Origin: Cyclobacteriaceae bacterium
GTDB lineage: Bacteria > Bacteroidota > Bacteroidia > Cytophagales > Cyclobacteriaceae
Length of the DNA stretch: 64,000 bases
Assembly: GCA_016787755.1 (NCBI GenBank)
Contig: JAEUUA010000004.1
Location: forward strand, 1 to 64,000
Reading direction: 5' to 3'
The translations under genes were made by a program, and so were the position numbers. Every line of letters starts with the position of its first letter. Positions within the stretch are counted from its first letter, which is position 1. Below, piece by piece: positions 46,071 to 55,621 of the stretch. A model generated the notes under the pieces. The model was not told the DNA's origin. It made no database searches and saw only the letters and a list, made by a program, of their open reading frames with translations.

Positions 46071-46452
46071 TTGATAATTTGTGAATTCACAAAAAAACAC
46101 CGCAAAATGCATTGAAAGACGGTTTCTTTATATAAATTATTTCTGTGGACTGGCCGCAACTGGTCGGCCTGAGCATTCCGCTTCCCTTCATTGCCAAGTC
46201 TTCCTAATCCTTGCACTGCACAAAAATAGATGTTGGCAGTCAGGCCAAAAGACATAGGAACTCAATAATAATAATAATCAGTAAAATAACACGATCCAAT
46301 TTCTAAATCATGAAATGATCTGCCTAAGTGATTGCTATCCCTTGAGCCTTAATTGACCATTCATGGGTTAAAGGTTAATTTTGCCATCACAGGCGTCAAG
46401 AGGTAGTAATGTTCAAAATCATAAGTGTAAAAAAGTAATCAATAAAAAATAA
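46071..46452. other. 382-base gap with palindromes and a promoter
   Basis: It contains a perfect 16-bp palindrome TTTGTGAATTCACAAA (46078-46093), a hairpin GGCCG/CGGCC (46152-46169) and a -7 box at 46376. No gene of credible size was seen. Confidence 0.5.
46376..46383 (+). promoter_or_regulatory. -7 box of the araC-like gene
   Basis: TAATTTTG fits TAnnTTTG and stands 69 bases before the ATG at 46453. Confidence 0.45.
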
Positions 46453-47571
46453 ATGGGTACCAGTTACGGTGTTTTGAATAATATCTTCTTCATAAGCTTA
46501 TTAAGCTTGCTTTTTTTTCATGCCTTTATTTTTTTAAGTAACCCCTTTAAGGTTAATAAGAAAGGAAACTTCTGGTTAGGACTTTTCTTTTCAGTATGGG
46601 CAACTTTCTATTTGGATGAAGTTGCAGTTTTTGGCTTTGGCTACATATTTAAAGATTATCTTACTTTTGGGTTTCGTTTGATTCAGTATTTCTGTCCGAT
46701 GCTATTCTATTTTAGTGTGTTACGATTTACGAATCCGAGCAGGAATATTAAAATTGAGTTCATTTGGCACTTTATACCTGTACTCATCTACCTCGGCATA
46801 TTGATTACCTATTTTTTTCTCACATATAAAGTTGATACTCTTGATATAACTTTATTGATTCTGTATCTATTACAATCATCTGTTTATGTATTCATGTCAA
46901 TTTACTCCTTTTATCGCCATCAAAAAGTTTTGAACGTCTTCGCATCGAACAAGGAATTTGTTGATTTAAAATGGCTGTTAAGTTTGATTTGGGGAATTGC
47001 AATTCTTTTGGTGGTGGTACTCATTTATAAATTTATTTTCCCGTTTGATGCGCCCAATTTCTATATTAATAGTGCCATAATTGTCTATTTGTGTTATTTT
47101 TCATTCCATGCTATTCGTCAAAAGGAAGTGTTCCCGCTCACCAAGAATGTCGATCAGGAAATTATTGAATTAGAAGAAGATCTAAAGCAAGATGGAAGCC
47201 GCACTAAGCTCATACCAGATGAAGAAATGATTGAGATGAAGTTTCGGTTGAATAGTTTCATGAATGAGACCAAACCGTATTTAGACCCGGAAATTAATTT
47301 GATCAAATTGGCAGAACTTCTTCAGACTACTCCACATAAACTATCCTACACTATTAACACGGGTTTCCACATGAACTTTTTTAGCTTCATTAATTACTAT
47401 AGGGTTCAACAAGCCAAGAATTTATTAATAAACCCCGCTAAGAACCACCTTAATCTTTTAGGGATAGCATTTGAATCTGGATTTAGTTCGAAGACTGCTT
47501 TTAACAATGCCTTTAAGAAAGTGACAGGGTTAACACCTTCAGAGTTCAAAAAATCCGGTTCTACTTTATAA
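46453..47571 (+). CDS. AraC family regulator with membrane N-terminus
   Basis: 372 residues. The first ~225 form about seven hydrophobic helices (IFFISLLSLLFFHAFIFL ... FYINSAIIVYLCYFSFHAI), a layout common in Bacteroidota one-component membrane sensors. After a charged linker, residues ~265-372 carry two HTHs of the AraC type (LIKLAELLQTTPHKLSYTIN; LLGIAFESGFSSKTAFNNAF, then KKVTGLTPSEFKK). It probably controls the three coupled genes downstream; the signal is unknown. Confidence 0.88.
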   Translation: MGTSYGVLNNIFFISLLSLLFFHAFIFLSNPFKVNKKGNFWLGLFFSVWATFYLDEVAVFGFGYIFKDYLTFGFRLIQYFCPMLFYFSVLRFTNPSRNIKIEFIWHFIPVLIYLGILITYFFLTYKVDTLDITLLILYLLQSSVYVFMSIYSFYRHQKVLNVFASNKEFVDLKWLLSLIWGIAILLVVVLIYKFIFPFDAPNFYINSAIIVYLCYFSFHAIRQKEVFPLTKNVDQEIIELEEDLKQDGSRTKLIPDEEMIEMKFRLNSFMNETKPYLDPEINLIKLAELLQTTPHKLSYTINTGFHMNFFSFINYYRVQQAKNLLINPAKNHLNLLGIAFESGFSSKTAFNNAFKKVTGLTPSEFKKSGSTL

Positions 47572-47702
47572 AGCAGGTCGTTCATATTTTGTAAGTAGTT
47601 GATATCACAGGCTTTACTATTTTAACTGAAAGAGGGACGCCTTTATAAAGTTGAGCATAGGGTAGTTGGGTTGGGTCCAATTTTGCAAATACAATTTTTG
47701 CA

Positions 47703-48491
47703 ATGACTCTATCAAAGGATTTGTATGCGGTAGTAACCGGAGCTGGAGGCGGCTTAGGTAAAGCGTACGCCATTCAATTAGCCCACCGGGGGTACAATCT
47801 AATTCTAGTTAGCCTTCCTAACGAAGGACTGAACGAATTGGCATCTGAACTTAGATCCACCTATCGTATAGATGTCCTATTCCGCGAGATTGACTTAACG
47901 CTGATGGAAAATGTGATTTCGCTCGCCCAATGGATCAATGACTCGTATAAAGTCGCTTTATTAGTGAACAATGCCGGCATTGGTGGATCGCAATCTTTTG
48001 TCGAAGCCAGTCATAGATACATCAGCCGGATTATTCAATTGAATGTTACAGCTACCACGTTGTTGTCGAGAGAGCTCCTGCCTAATCTACTGAGACAGAA
48101 TAGTTCATACATTCTTAATGTTTCCAGTATAGCGGCATTTATCCCGACAGGCTATAAAACTGTATATCCAGCTACCAAATCTTTTATTTATTCATTTTCA
48201 AGGGGATTAAATGCAGAGCTATCTGGAAAGGGTGTTTCGGTATGTGTGGTACATCCCGGCCCAATGCGGACTAATCTGGAGATCTCCTCACGTATTGATA
48301 GGCAGGGTTGGTTTGCCAAAATTTTGCTGAATGAACCGGAAGAAGTTGCCAAGCTTAGTCTCGAAGGCTTATTCAAATGTAAATCTGTTATTATACCCAA
48401 CAGATGGGCTTCGGTTTTATTAAATCTAATTCCGAAAGACATTTCCATTCCACTGTTGACCAAATCCATAAAAAAAGAATTAGCGCTATGA
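47703..48491 (+). CDS. Short-chain dehydrogenase/reductase
   Basis: A 262-residue classical SDR: VTGAGGGLGKAYAIQLA (cofactor loop), NNAGIGG, the Ser of LNVSSIAAF and YPATK (YxxxK catalytic pair). It resembles ketoacyl/steroid-type dehydrogenases (DltE/17beta-HSD12-like by look). First of three genes joined by ATGA overlaps; a shared pathway with the following epimerase and START protein is likely. Confidence 0.88.
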   Translation: MTLSKDLYAVVTGAGGGLGKAYAIQLAHRGYNLILVSLPNEGLNELASELRSTYRIDVLFREIDLTLMENVISLAQWINDSYKVALLVNNAGIGGSQSFVEASHRYISRIIQLNVTATTLLSRELLPNLLRQNSSYILNVSSIAAFIPTGYKTVYPATKSFIYSFSRGLNAELSGKGVSVCVVHPGPMRTNLEISSRIDRQGWFAKILLNEPEEVAKLSLEGLFKCKSVIIPNRWASVLLNLIPKDISIPLLTKSIKKELAL

Positions 48492-49450
48492 GAACCATAT
48501 TTCTTACCGGAATTACAGGTACACTGGGTTCCAAAATAGCTGAACTGGCGGTTGAAAATGGTGATAAGGTTATTGGTCTAATTCGAACAAAAAGTACGGT
48601 CCAGGGCCCTGTTCATCCATCTATCCAGTTGGTTGAGGGAGGACTATTTTCAGAACTAAGTCCATTTTTATATGGTGTTGATATCATCATTCATGCCGCT
48701 GCAGAGACCAGGCAATCACGCATCAAGTATAGAGCATACAACAAAATAAATGTTGAAGCCACAGCCCTCTTGTTTCAAACTGCAGTGAAGTGTAAGGTAA
48801 AGCAATTCATTTATGTAAGCACGGCTAATACGGTTTGGAGCAAAAGCACCAGTGTAATAGTTGATAAACTCGCTCCCATGCCAAGCCAGTTTGTAGCATC
48901 ATATTATGCAAGGTCAAAATATGCAGCGGAAAAGTACTTGTATTATCATAGGCATTTGATGAATATTCTCATTGTAAATCCGACATTTATAATCGGCTCT
49001 GCTGCATCCCTTAGAAGCAGCAACACGATAATTACAAGAGTCTGGCGGAAACCTGTAATTTTTGTACCACCCGGTGGCAAAAATTTTGTTTCGGTTACTG
49101 AGGTTGCAGAGTCCATTCTTACCCATCAAGGTAATCAGTCAGGTTTTATAAAGAAACTTATTGCAGGGCAGAATCTTTCATATGAGGATTTTTATAAAAA
49201 ATTCCTTGAGGTATCAAATCAGCGTAGCCTATTAATTAAGATTCCATATCCTATCCTTTCATTACTTGGATATTTCGGGGACACTTTGAGACGACTTCGT
49301 GTACAAACAAGCCTTTGTAGCATGAACATGAAATTGGTTTCTAGCTACAACTATTATCCAACTAATAACATTCCAAGTAGTGCACAGTACAAGACTTTGG
49401 ATTCTGCCATTGAAGAAATTATCAATAAACTTAAAACTTTACAATCATGA
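48488..49450 (+). CDS. NAD-dependent epimerase/dehydratase (extended SDR)
   Basis: 320 residues: FLTGITGTLGSKIAE (GxxGxxG), VDIIIHAAAETRQS, YVSTANTVW and YYARSKYAAEKYL (YxxxK). The C-terminal half is of the type seen in 3beta-HSD-like and dihydroflavonol reductase-like members. The start at 48488 overlaps the stop of the SDR gene (ATGA); a longer frame from 48404 lies inside that gene. Substrate unknown, perhaps a lipid or sterol-like compound. Confidence 0.85.
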   Translation: MRTIFLTGITGTLGSKIAELAVENGDKVIGLIRTKSTVQGPVHPSIQLVEGGLFSELSPFLYGVDIIIHAAAETRQSRIKYRAYNKINVEATALLFQTAVKCKVKQFIYVSTANTVWSKSTSVIVDKLAPMPSQFVASYYARSKYAAEKYLYYHRHLMNILIVNPTFIIGSAASLRSSNTIITRVWRKPVIFVPPGGKNFVSVTEVAESILTHQGNQSGFIKKLIAGQNLSYEDFYKKFLEVSNQRSLLIKIPYPILSLLGYFGDTLRRLRVQTSLCSMNMKLVSSYNYYPTNNIPSSAQYKTLDSAIEEIINKLKTLQS

Positions 49451-50076
49451 AAAGTGCGCTTACATTAATTTGCATTGTAGTATTCGCCTTCATCAACGGA
49501 AAAACAGAATCTCGTGATGATGGCTATTCATTCATTAAGGAAGGTAAAAATGTATGTCTTTTTTACAGGAATGTCACGTTGCCTAATGGAGAATTTACCC
49601 GCGAATTGAAAGCCGAATGTATCATTAGGGGAACAAAACATAGTATTCTCGAGCACCTAAAAAGCCAAGAGCACCTAAAACTTTGGATGCAGAATATCAA
49701 GAATGTCAACGTGCTTAAGGATGAGGATTCCAAAAATTGGTATACGTATATACATTATGGCCTGCCCTGGCCTTTGAACGATCAGGATTGTATCCTTAAG
49801 TTCTCATTAATTGAGAATTATAATGGCTATCATATCTTTTACTATGCTGTTCCGGATTATTCAAAAAAGGAAAATGATGTGGACAGAATAAACATCATGC
49901 AGGGCAAATGGGATATTCGTTCTATGCCAAATGGGTATTGTAAGGTAGAATATACAGTTGCCACGGAACGGAATATAAACTTTCCCAGATGGGCTGCAGA
50001 CCCTTTTGTGCATCGCAATCTTATAGAAAGTATAAATAGCTTAAAGTGCCATGTTGAAAGCATGGGAATAGAGTAA
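49447..50076 (+). CDS. Exported START-like lipid-binding protein
   Basis: 209 residues. A signal peptide (LICIVVFAFINGKTES) precedes a START/SRPBCC fold: VCLFYRNVTLPNGEFTRELK, LKSQEHLKLWMQNIKNVNVL, YTYIHYGLPWPLNDQDCIL, CKVEYTVATERNINFPRWAA. START domains hold lipids in a cavity. It overlaps the epimerase by ATGA, which suggests it carries the substrate or product of the two dehydrogenases. Confidence 0.8.
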   Translation: MKSALTLICIVVFAFINGKTESRDDGYSFIKEGKNVCLFYRNVTLPNGEFTRELKAECIIRGTKHSILEHLKSQEHLKLWMQNIKNVNVLKDEDSKNWYTYIHYGLPWPLNDQDCILKFSLIENYNGYHIFYYAVPDYSKKENDVDRINIMQGKWDIRSMPNGYCKVEYTVATERNINFPRWAADPFVHRNLIESINSLKCHVESMGIE

Positions 50077-50187
50077 TTTTTAACTGATTGCAAGTATTTG
50101 GAGTGATTCAAATCCAATTGGTCTTCAGCTATCTTAAGTTTAGCTTTTACACAGGACTAGTAAACTACTCACAAAAGTTCTAACAAT

Positions 50188-50520
50188 ATGATGATACTTA
50201 TTGCTGGCCCATATCGAGGTGGCACAAACGACATTCCGGAATTAATAAAAAATAATTTGGCTAAGCTTGAATCAGTTGCACTGACAATCTTTAGATTAGG
50301 TCACATCCCAATGATTGGTGAATGGGTCGCTTTGCCCTTGGTTCAAATTGCTGGCTCAACGAAACCTGGGGATGACCAATGGAATGAGATTCAATACCCG
50401 GTGGCACACCGGCTTCTTGAAAAATGTGATGCCATCTTTAGACTTGAAGGGGCTTCAACGGGAGCAGACAATGACGTGAGGATAGCAAAGGAAAGAGGCT
50501 TGAAATTTATTATAAGCTAG
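50188..50520 (+). CDS. DUF4406 protein (nucleoside deoxyribosyltransferase-like fold)
   Basis: 110 residues. MILIAGPYRGG at the start, RLGHIPMIGEWVALPL and EKCDAIFRLEGASTGADNDV match the DUF4406 family, related to nucleoside 2-deoxyribosyltransferases and TIR-like folds. Activity not shown. Single gene. Confidence 0.75.
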   Translation: MMILIAGPYRGGTNDIPELIKNNLAKLESVALTIFRLGHIPMIGEWVALPLVQIAGSTKPGDDQWNEIQYPVAHRLLEKCDAIFRLEGASTGADNDVRIAKERGLKFIIS

Positions 50521-50573
50521 AGGATATTCCTCCTGACAAATGACAAGTTTTAAATAAACGAATTATGTATAAC

Positions 50574-50672
50574 GCCTCGTACTGTCGGCCAAAATATTTC
50601 TGCAAGTTGCCGTGATGTGGAAGCCCTAAGTTTTTATCTTAGTTCCACGTTTGGCTTTGAGAACAGGCGAGG
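50574..50672. repeat. Long nested imperfect palindrome (attC-like in form)
   Basis: Stems nest in order: CCTCG (50575-50579)/CGAGG (50668-50672), CTGT/ACAG, GCCAAA (50588-50593)/TTTGGC (50650-50655) and GTGGAA-CTAAG/CTTAG-TTCCAC (50617-50648) with a 3-base bulge on one side. An imperfect palindrome of ~100 bases between unrelated single genes looks like an integron attC site, but the end motifs (GTATAAC left, GTTTAAG right) do not fit the RYYYAAC/GTTRRRY consensus well. Confidence 0.4.
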
Positions 50673-50740
50673 TTTAAGGAGGGCAGCCATTGATAAATAT
50701 AACGGATGAAATGATAACAAACTAAGACACCTAATATAAT

Positions 50741-51322
50741 ATGCATGATAGATGGACGAATCAAATTGATGCAATAACCAATGACTTTAAGGAATCATTG
50801 GGCATGCTTACCCTGGAGCAATTAAACTGGAGGCCCTTTGCAAACTCCTGGAGCATCGGGCAGAATCTTGATCATCTTATTGTTATTAATGGAACATATT
50901 ATCCAGTTATTAAGGCAGTAAGAAGTGGCACTTACCAACTTCCCATTATTGCGAAATTGGACTTTATGGTTTCATTCTTAGGTCGCACTGTTTTAAAAGC
51001 AGTTCAACCTGATCGGAGAAAAAAAATAAAAACATTCCCTATCTGGGAGCCGACTACAAGTGATATTAAGCCAGACATTTGGGAGAGATTTGAGAAGCAT
51101 CAGTCTGAATTGAAAATGATGATTCAATCTTCTTCAGACTTATTGGACAATGGTACTGTAATTTCATCGCCCGCTAATAGATATATCGTATATAAATTAG
51201 AAACGGCATTTGATATAATTGTTAGCCATGAGCGGAGACATTTTGAACAATCCATGGAAATAGAAGAAATCAGAAAAGCGGAACAAACTAATAGCAGCCT
51301 ACATGCGCACAACAAGAAGTAA
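50741..51322 (+). CDS. DinB family protein
   Basis: 193 residues, four-helix bundle of the DinB/YfiT type. Metal-binding residues are visible as His in SIGQNLDHLIV and in SHERRHFEQ. FRPFANSWSIGQ-type segment near residue 32 (RPFANSWSIGQNL). Such proteins are thought to be metal-dependent thiol transferases or damage-response proteins; no substrate is known here. Confidence 0.85.
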   Translation: MHDRWTNQIDAITNDFKESLGMLTLEQLNWRPFANSWSIGQNLDHLIVINGTYYPVIKAVRSGTYQLPIIAKLDFMVSFLGRTVLKAVQPDRRKKIKTFPIWEPTTSDIKPDIWERFEKHQSELKMMIQSSSDLLDNGTVISSPANRYIVYKLETAFDIIVSHERRHFEQSMEIEEIRKAEQTNSSLHAHNKK

Positions 51323-51396
51323 ATCTCAGCAGGTTTGCTGTTTTCGGTTTATTAAAGCAAAAGCGCTACACTTTGAACAAGTGTTAGAAATAGTTA

Positions 51397-52224
51397 ATGA
51401 ACCTTAATCATAAGAAAATACTGCAACCCTTTATAGGCATCTTGCTTTGGGGAGTTACGCATGCCCAAAGTGAAGAAAAATATACAGTACTTAAGTACGC
51501 TGAGATATCTAAACTCAACATTCAACTCCCTTATATTAAGTACTATGGCAAGGATCAACTACTTTTAGTATTTGGTAGCAACCATACTACACAGTGGTCA
51601 AATCCTCAAATACTTCTCATTAAGCAACTTATAGCAGATTTTTCTCCATCAATTATTTTATATGAAGGGGATGGTATTTCGACCGAGAATACCGGGAAAG
51701 AAACGGTGGAAACGTACTCTGAAATGGGGTTTGCCAAATATCTGGCAGACAGCCTTAAAATAAAGTCATTAAATATAGAACCCAATACGCATGACAAGTT
51801 CAAATACCTTTTGGCAAACTATGAAATAGAAGACATTCTTTTGGCAACATTAGGGCTGCAAATTACTATGTTTCAAATGGACAATAAGGATTTCAACTCC
51901 TTATACCCAAATATGGTAGGTGACCTTGTAAAAGAAGGGCTACCCTTGGCAAAAGAACAGCAATCCATCCAATATTTTTATTCCCTTTACAAAGTTAAAT
52001 TCGGAAAAGAATTCTCCTACGAAAATTTTGACTCCAGGCAGATACAACCAAAGTATAACACCACCCTCTATAATAAGATAAATCAGACGGCTAATGAGTT
52101 TCGCGACAAGCACATCATTCATTTAGTAAAAAAAACACTGCAAAATGGCGACAAAGTATTTTTATTGGTTGGCGGGTGGCATGCAATTGTTTGTGAACCG
52201 GCTTTTAATGAAATAGTGAGGTAA
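51397..52224 (+). CDS. Exported protein, possibly TraB/TIKI-ChaN-like
   Basis: 275 residues, signal-like N-terminus (QPFIGILLWGVTHAQ). VFGSNHTTQWSNPQ and IILYEGDG near the start and VFLLVGGWHAIV at the end recall the GxxH...E...GxxH pattern of the TraB/TIKI/EreA superfamily. The match is by motif only, so the family is tentative. Confidence 0.5.
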   Translation: MNLNHKKILQPFIGILLWGVTHAQSEEKYTVLKYAEISKLNIQLPYIKYYGKDQLLLVFGSNHTTQWSNPQILLIKQLIADFSPSIILYEGDGISTENTGKETVETYSEMGFAKYLADSLKIKSLNIEPNTHDKFKYLLANYEIEDILLATLGLQITMFQMDNKDFNSLYPNMVGDLVKEGLPLAKEQQSIQYFYSLYKVKFGKEFSYENFDSRQIQPKYNTTLYNKINQTANEFRDKHIIHLVKKTLQNGDKVFLLVGGWHAIVCEPAFNEIVR

Positions 52225-52260
52225 AGCCAATTGTTTGCAATAGAGCGAAAAGTTTGATGG

Positions 52261-52986
52261 ATGGAAAAATATTATAAAAATCATTTAGCTCATATTCATG
52301 ACAAATATTTCGGTGACCTGTCTAAAAATGCTGCATTAGATTTAATTACCAATATCTGGACTAATCAAACAGGTAGAAATGTTATCGATATTGGATGTGG
52401 AAGTGGCATATTAGCTTCTATTTTGGTGGCTAATGATTTTAGTGTGACAGGAGTCGATATCTCCAATGACATACTTGAAATTGCAAGGAAAAGAGCGCCT
52501 TCAGCAAAATTCATTCATGCGTCATTACATAATTTTGAGTTTAGCCCATGTGACATAGTTACCGCAATCGGTGAGCCTATTAATTACTTATTTGACCATA
52601 AGAGCAATTATGAATCATGCTTCATATTTTTTAATAAAGTTTATAATAATTTGGAAGGAAATGGACTCTTTGTTTTTGATTTTCTAACCACGAAGATCGG
52701 ATTAAATGATTCTTCAAAAATAATTGAGAAAGAAGATATGACCATGTTTTTATCTGTAGCGATTGATAAAGACAACTCAATTTTAAAAAGGACAATGATA
52801 TATTTTATTAAGGATGGAAATTTTTATGTCAGGGATACTGAAACACATAAGCAGTACTTATTTGATGAAAAAGTCATTGTCGATCAATTATTATCAATTG
52901 GGTTTGAAGTGAAGAAAATTGATGGTTACAATGGACATCAATTTAGAGACGGGCATATTGGATTAATATGTAATAAAGTCAAATAA
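52261..52986 (+). CDS. Class I SAM-dependent methyltransferase
   Basis: 241 residues, SAM motif I VIDIGCGSGILASILV, then VTGVDISNDILEIARKRAP and VTAIGEPINYLF. Small-molecule methyltransferase; substrate unknown. AT-rich codon use compared with the housekeeping genes. No signal peptide. Confidence 0.85.
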   Translation: MEKYYKNHLAHIHDKYFGDLSKNAALDLITNIWTNQTGRNVIDIGCGSGILASILVANDFSVTGVDISNDILEIARKRAPSAKFIHASLHNFEFSPCDIVTAIGEPINYLFDHKSNYESCFIFFNKVYNNLEGNGLFVFDFLTTKIGLNDSSKIIEKEDMTMFLSVAIDKDNSILKRTMIYFIKDGNFYVRDTETHKQYLFDEKVIVDQLLSIGFEVKKIDGYNGHQFRDGHIGLICNKVK

Positions 52987-53081
52987 GCCAAGTGGGGTGA
53001 TTTTATGAGGTGTGCTAACCCCGCAGAAGGTGGAGTAGTAGCTTCAAGTGCAGGACTTTATTTTTCACTTACATGTAAATG

Positions 53082-53168
53082 GGAGCCTGGTCGGTTCGGA
53101 ATACGCGATAGTTTTTGTTAATAAGTAATCCTAATTATAAATTGAAGGAGAGTAAAGATTCCACTGAG
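53082..53168. repeat. Repeat 1, copy 3 (diverged)
   Basis: GGAGCCTGGTCGGTTCGGA at the left, then TAATCCTAATTATAAATTGA, then AAAGATTCCACTGAG. Every block lines up in order with copy 2 (55764-55849), though many positions differ. It ends 20 bases before the start of the serine hydrolase gene. Confidence 0.6.
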
Positions 53169-53188
53169 AATTGGCTACACAATTTCAA

Positions 53189-54367
53189 ATGGTGAAAAAT
53201 AAATATTATCTTTTTTTTATTCTATTAGGAGGTATTTTAATCACCTATGCTTCCAGTAGCACGGAAACATATTTTGGAAGATTTATTAAATGGAGGGCTT
53301 CAGATATAGAAGATCATACTAAGTTCCCAAAATTTGAATTCGAGGCTTCACAGGAACCTTTTTATTTCAATTCTGCATACAAAAACTTAGACACACTTCG
53401 AATTTCACAAAGTAAAAGGGAAAAAGCTGAGTTAATTAACTTACTTGAACAATCAGGTACTACAGCATTTTTAATTATCAAGAATGATACTATCCTATAT
53501 GAAAAATATTTAAACGGATATGAAAGAGAGTCTATCAACACGTCATTTTCTGTTGCCAAGTCAATAACCTCTTTAGTAGTAGGAAAAGCAATTGATGAAC
53601 AACTGATTAAAGGGGTAAAGGATTCAGTAGTCACATACATTCCTGGCTTAATCAATACAAGCCCCGAATACGAGAAGTTACTCATTTCACATTTACTTGA
53701 TATGCGAAGTGGCATTCAATTCAAAGATCACGATTTACCTTGGGGTGATAAACCAAAAGCGTATTATAATCCCGCGTTAAGAAGAAGGATTATGGAATTA
53801 CCTCTTGATTACGAACCTGGAAGTAAATTCCACTATAATTCATATAACCCTATTCTGGTTGGGATGATACTTGAAAAAGCAACTCATCTTCCACCCGCTA
53901 AATATTTTGAAAAAAAAGTATGGAATGAAGTAGGCATGGAATATTCCGGTTCCTGGAGTATGGATAGCAAAGAATCAGGTATGACAAAAATGGAAAGTGG
54001 ACTAAACCTCAGAGCCATTGATTTTGCAAAGTTTGGTCGGCTTATCTTAAAAAAAGGGAATTGGAATGGAAAACAACTTATTTCAAAAAATTGGATGACT
54101 TATAGTTTTGAAATTTCAGAGGAATTCAAATTACCAGAATTTGCAGATGACCTATACTATAGAAACTTTTGGTGGATTTATGCAAATAAAAAAGGATCCG
54201 TTTATGAAATTAAGTGTATTGCTGGGACAGGCCATTTAGGGCAATATTTATTTATTTTTCCAACCGAAAAAATCATTATTGTAAGAATGGGGAAAGAGAA
54301 TGATAAAGTGGATTCCTGGAGAAGTTTATTCCAGGAAGTAGTCAATCATATTAGTAGGAGAAATTAG
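53189..54367 (+). CDS. Serine hydrolase, class C beta-lactamase-like
   Basis: 392 residues with an N-terminal anchor or signal (YYLFFILLGGILITYA). The nucleophile is in SFSVAKSITSLVVG (SxxK); KFHYNSYNPILVG stands at the YxN position, but reads YNS, and GTGHLGQYLFIFP matches the third motif. Penicillin-binding esterase or peptidase activity is possible. The frame opens with TTG at 53171 beside the repeat; ATG at 53189 is the better start. Confidence 0.82.
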   Translation: MVKNKYYLFFILLGGILITYASSSTETYFGRFIKWRASDIEDHTKFPKFEFEASQEPFYFNSAYKNLDTLRISQSKREKAELINLLEQSGTTAFLIIKNDTILYEKYLNGYERESINTSFSVAKSITSLVVGKAIDEQLIKGVKDSVVTYIPGLINTSPEYEKLLISHLLDMRSGIQFKDHDLPWGDKPKAYYNPALRRRIMELPLDYEPGSKFHYNSYNPILVGMILEKATHLPPAKYFEKKVWNEVGMEYSGSWSMDSKESGMTKMESGLNLRAIDFAKFGRLILKKGNWNGKQLISKNWMTYSFEISEEFKLPEFADDLYYRNFWWIYANKKGSVYEIKCIAGTGHLGQYLFIFPTEKIIIVRMGKENDKVDSWRSLFQEVVNHISRRN

Positions 54368-54535
54368 ATTTGAATAAGTGACGCTTGCTGGCAAGAATAG
54401 CAATAAACATTTTCTGTATTGTAGGTTTTTAACGCGTGTGCGCTTAAATTTCGTTTCAGCCACGTGTGACAAAGTGATGCTTCGAAATCAGTAACCGTCA
54501 TAAAAACCAATGAAGTGTAAATTAAATGTTAAGAA

Positions 54536-55009
54536 ATGAAAGAACCTGTCAACTTCGCCAAATCTGAATTAGGAATACGCAAGCCGGTCAACGAAGTTTT
54601 TGAAGCGTTTATTAATCCGGAAATAACAACTAAATTTTGGTACACACATAGTACAGGAAAACTTGAAGAAGGAGTGACCAGAGAGTGGAAATGGGACATG
54701 TATAATTTAGTTGTCCCCGTACTTGTTCTTGAAATTGTTGAAAATCAAAAAATACTTATTGAATGGGGAGAAGGAATGCATAAGTCAACGGTAGAATGGG
54801 AATTTAATTCAGTAAATGATAACCTGACCTTCTTGACTATTAAAAATTATAACTTTCAAGGAAATGATGATGTATTAGTAAGCCAAATTAAAGATTCCAC
54901 GAAGGGATTTACATTTGTATTATCTGGATTAAAAGCTTGGTTAGAGCATAAAATACAATTGAGATTAGTAGAAGATGCTTTTCCTAAAGAATTAATGACG
55001 CAACCATAG
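54536..55009 (+). CDS. SRPBCC (AHSA1-like) protein
   Basis: 157 residues. SELGIRKPVNEVFEAFINPE, TKFWYTHSTGKLEEGVTREW and an IEWGEGMHKSTVEWEF strand fit the AHSA1/activator of Hsp90 SRPBCC fold. Soluble. Ligand unknown. Single gene. Confidence 0.78.
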   Translation: MKEPVNFAKSELGIRKPVNEVFEAFINPEITTKFWYTHSTGKLEEGVTREWKWDMYNLVVPVLVLEIVENQKILIEWGEGMHKSTVEWEFNSVNDNLTFLTIKNYNFQGNDDVLVSQIKDSTKGFTFVLSGLKAWLEHKIQLRLVEDAFPKELMTQP

Positions 55010-55066
55010 CTATGCTCAATGGCGGGCGTATATGCAATTAATCCAAACGGAAATAAATAGAAAAGA

Positions 55067-55621
55067 ATGAAAAAAATCATTATTTCAACAGTTGTGTCAA
55101 CTATTATACTTTTTCTATGGGGAGGAATATCTCAGATGTTACCTTGGGGAATTTCAACTACACAAAACATCAATGCTCAGACGGTAGAATTACCAGAACA
55201 AATAAAGGTTTCTGATTTAATAAGATTACAACCAAGTGAATTAACAACTGAAAAATTTGAGAGTCAATTCAATGGAAAAATTAGCACCTACGCAACTGAT
55301 CATACATTTTCTTGGATTATTACTCAACCTTATCAAAAAGACTATAGTGTTTATTTTATGAAAGAGGTAATTACTCAATTGATCGTTGCCATTTTACTCT
55401 CAGGAATACTTTTTTTGACTTTACAACTTAAACTAAAGACAAGAATGCTTTTAATATTGGTTTTTGGTTTATCCGCGTCAACTGCAATTTATGGCCAATT
55501 AATGAACTGGTGGGGTATTCCTGCAGGTTATGCTTTTGGAGTAAGTCTTAATTTAATTATTGGATGGATTTTGGTGAGTTATATTTCTGCTCGCTACATT
55601 ATAAGACCTCAAAGCAAATAG
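55067..55621 (+). CDS. Membrane protein, 184 residues, unknown
   Basis: One N-terminal helix (IIISTVVSTIILFLWGGISQ), a ~85-residue soluble part, and three C-terminal helices (VITQLIVAILLSGILFLTL; MLLILVFGLSASTAIYGQLM; AFGVSLNLIIGWILVSYI). No family recognised with certainty. AT-rich like its neighbours. Confidence 0.6.
   Translation: MKKIIISTVVSTIILFLWGGISQMLPWGISTTQNINAQTVELPEQIKVSDLIRLQPSELTTEKFESQFNGKISTYATDHTFSWIITQPYQKDYSVYFMKEVITQLIVAILLSGILFLTLQLKLKTRMLLILVFGLSASTAIYGQLMNWWGIPAGYAFGVSLNLIIGWILVSYISARYIIRPQSK

Noticed and set aside
46078..46093. Perfect palindrome TTTGTGAATTCACAAA as a regulator site
   Set aside because: Just behind a gene end and far from the next start; could be an operator, but nothing else supports it.
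50553..50709. Frame reading ...SCRDVEALSFYLSSTFGFEN...
   Set aside because: Starts without a start codon and lies over the long palindrome; looks like chance, although a remnant cannot be excluded.
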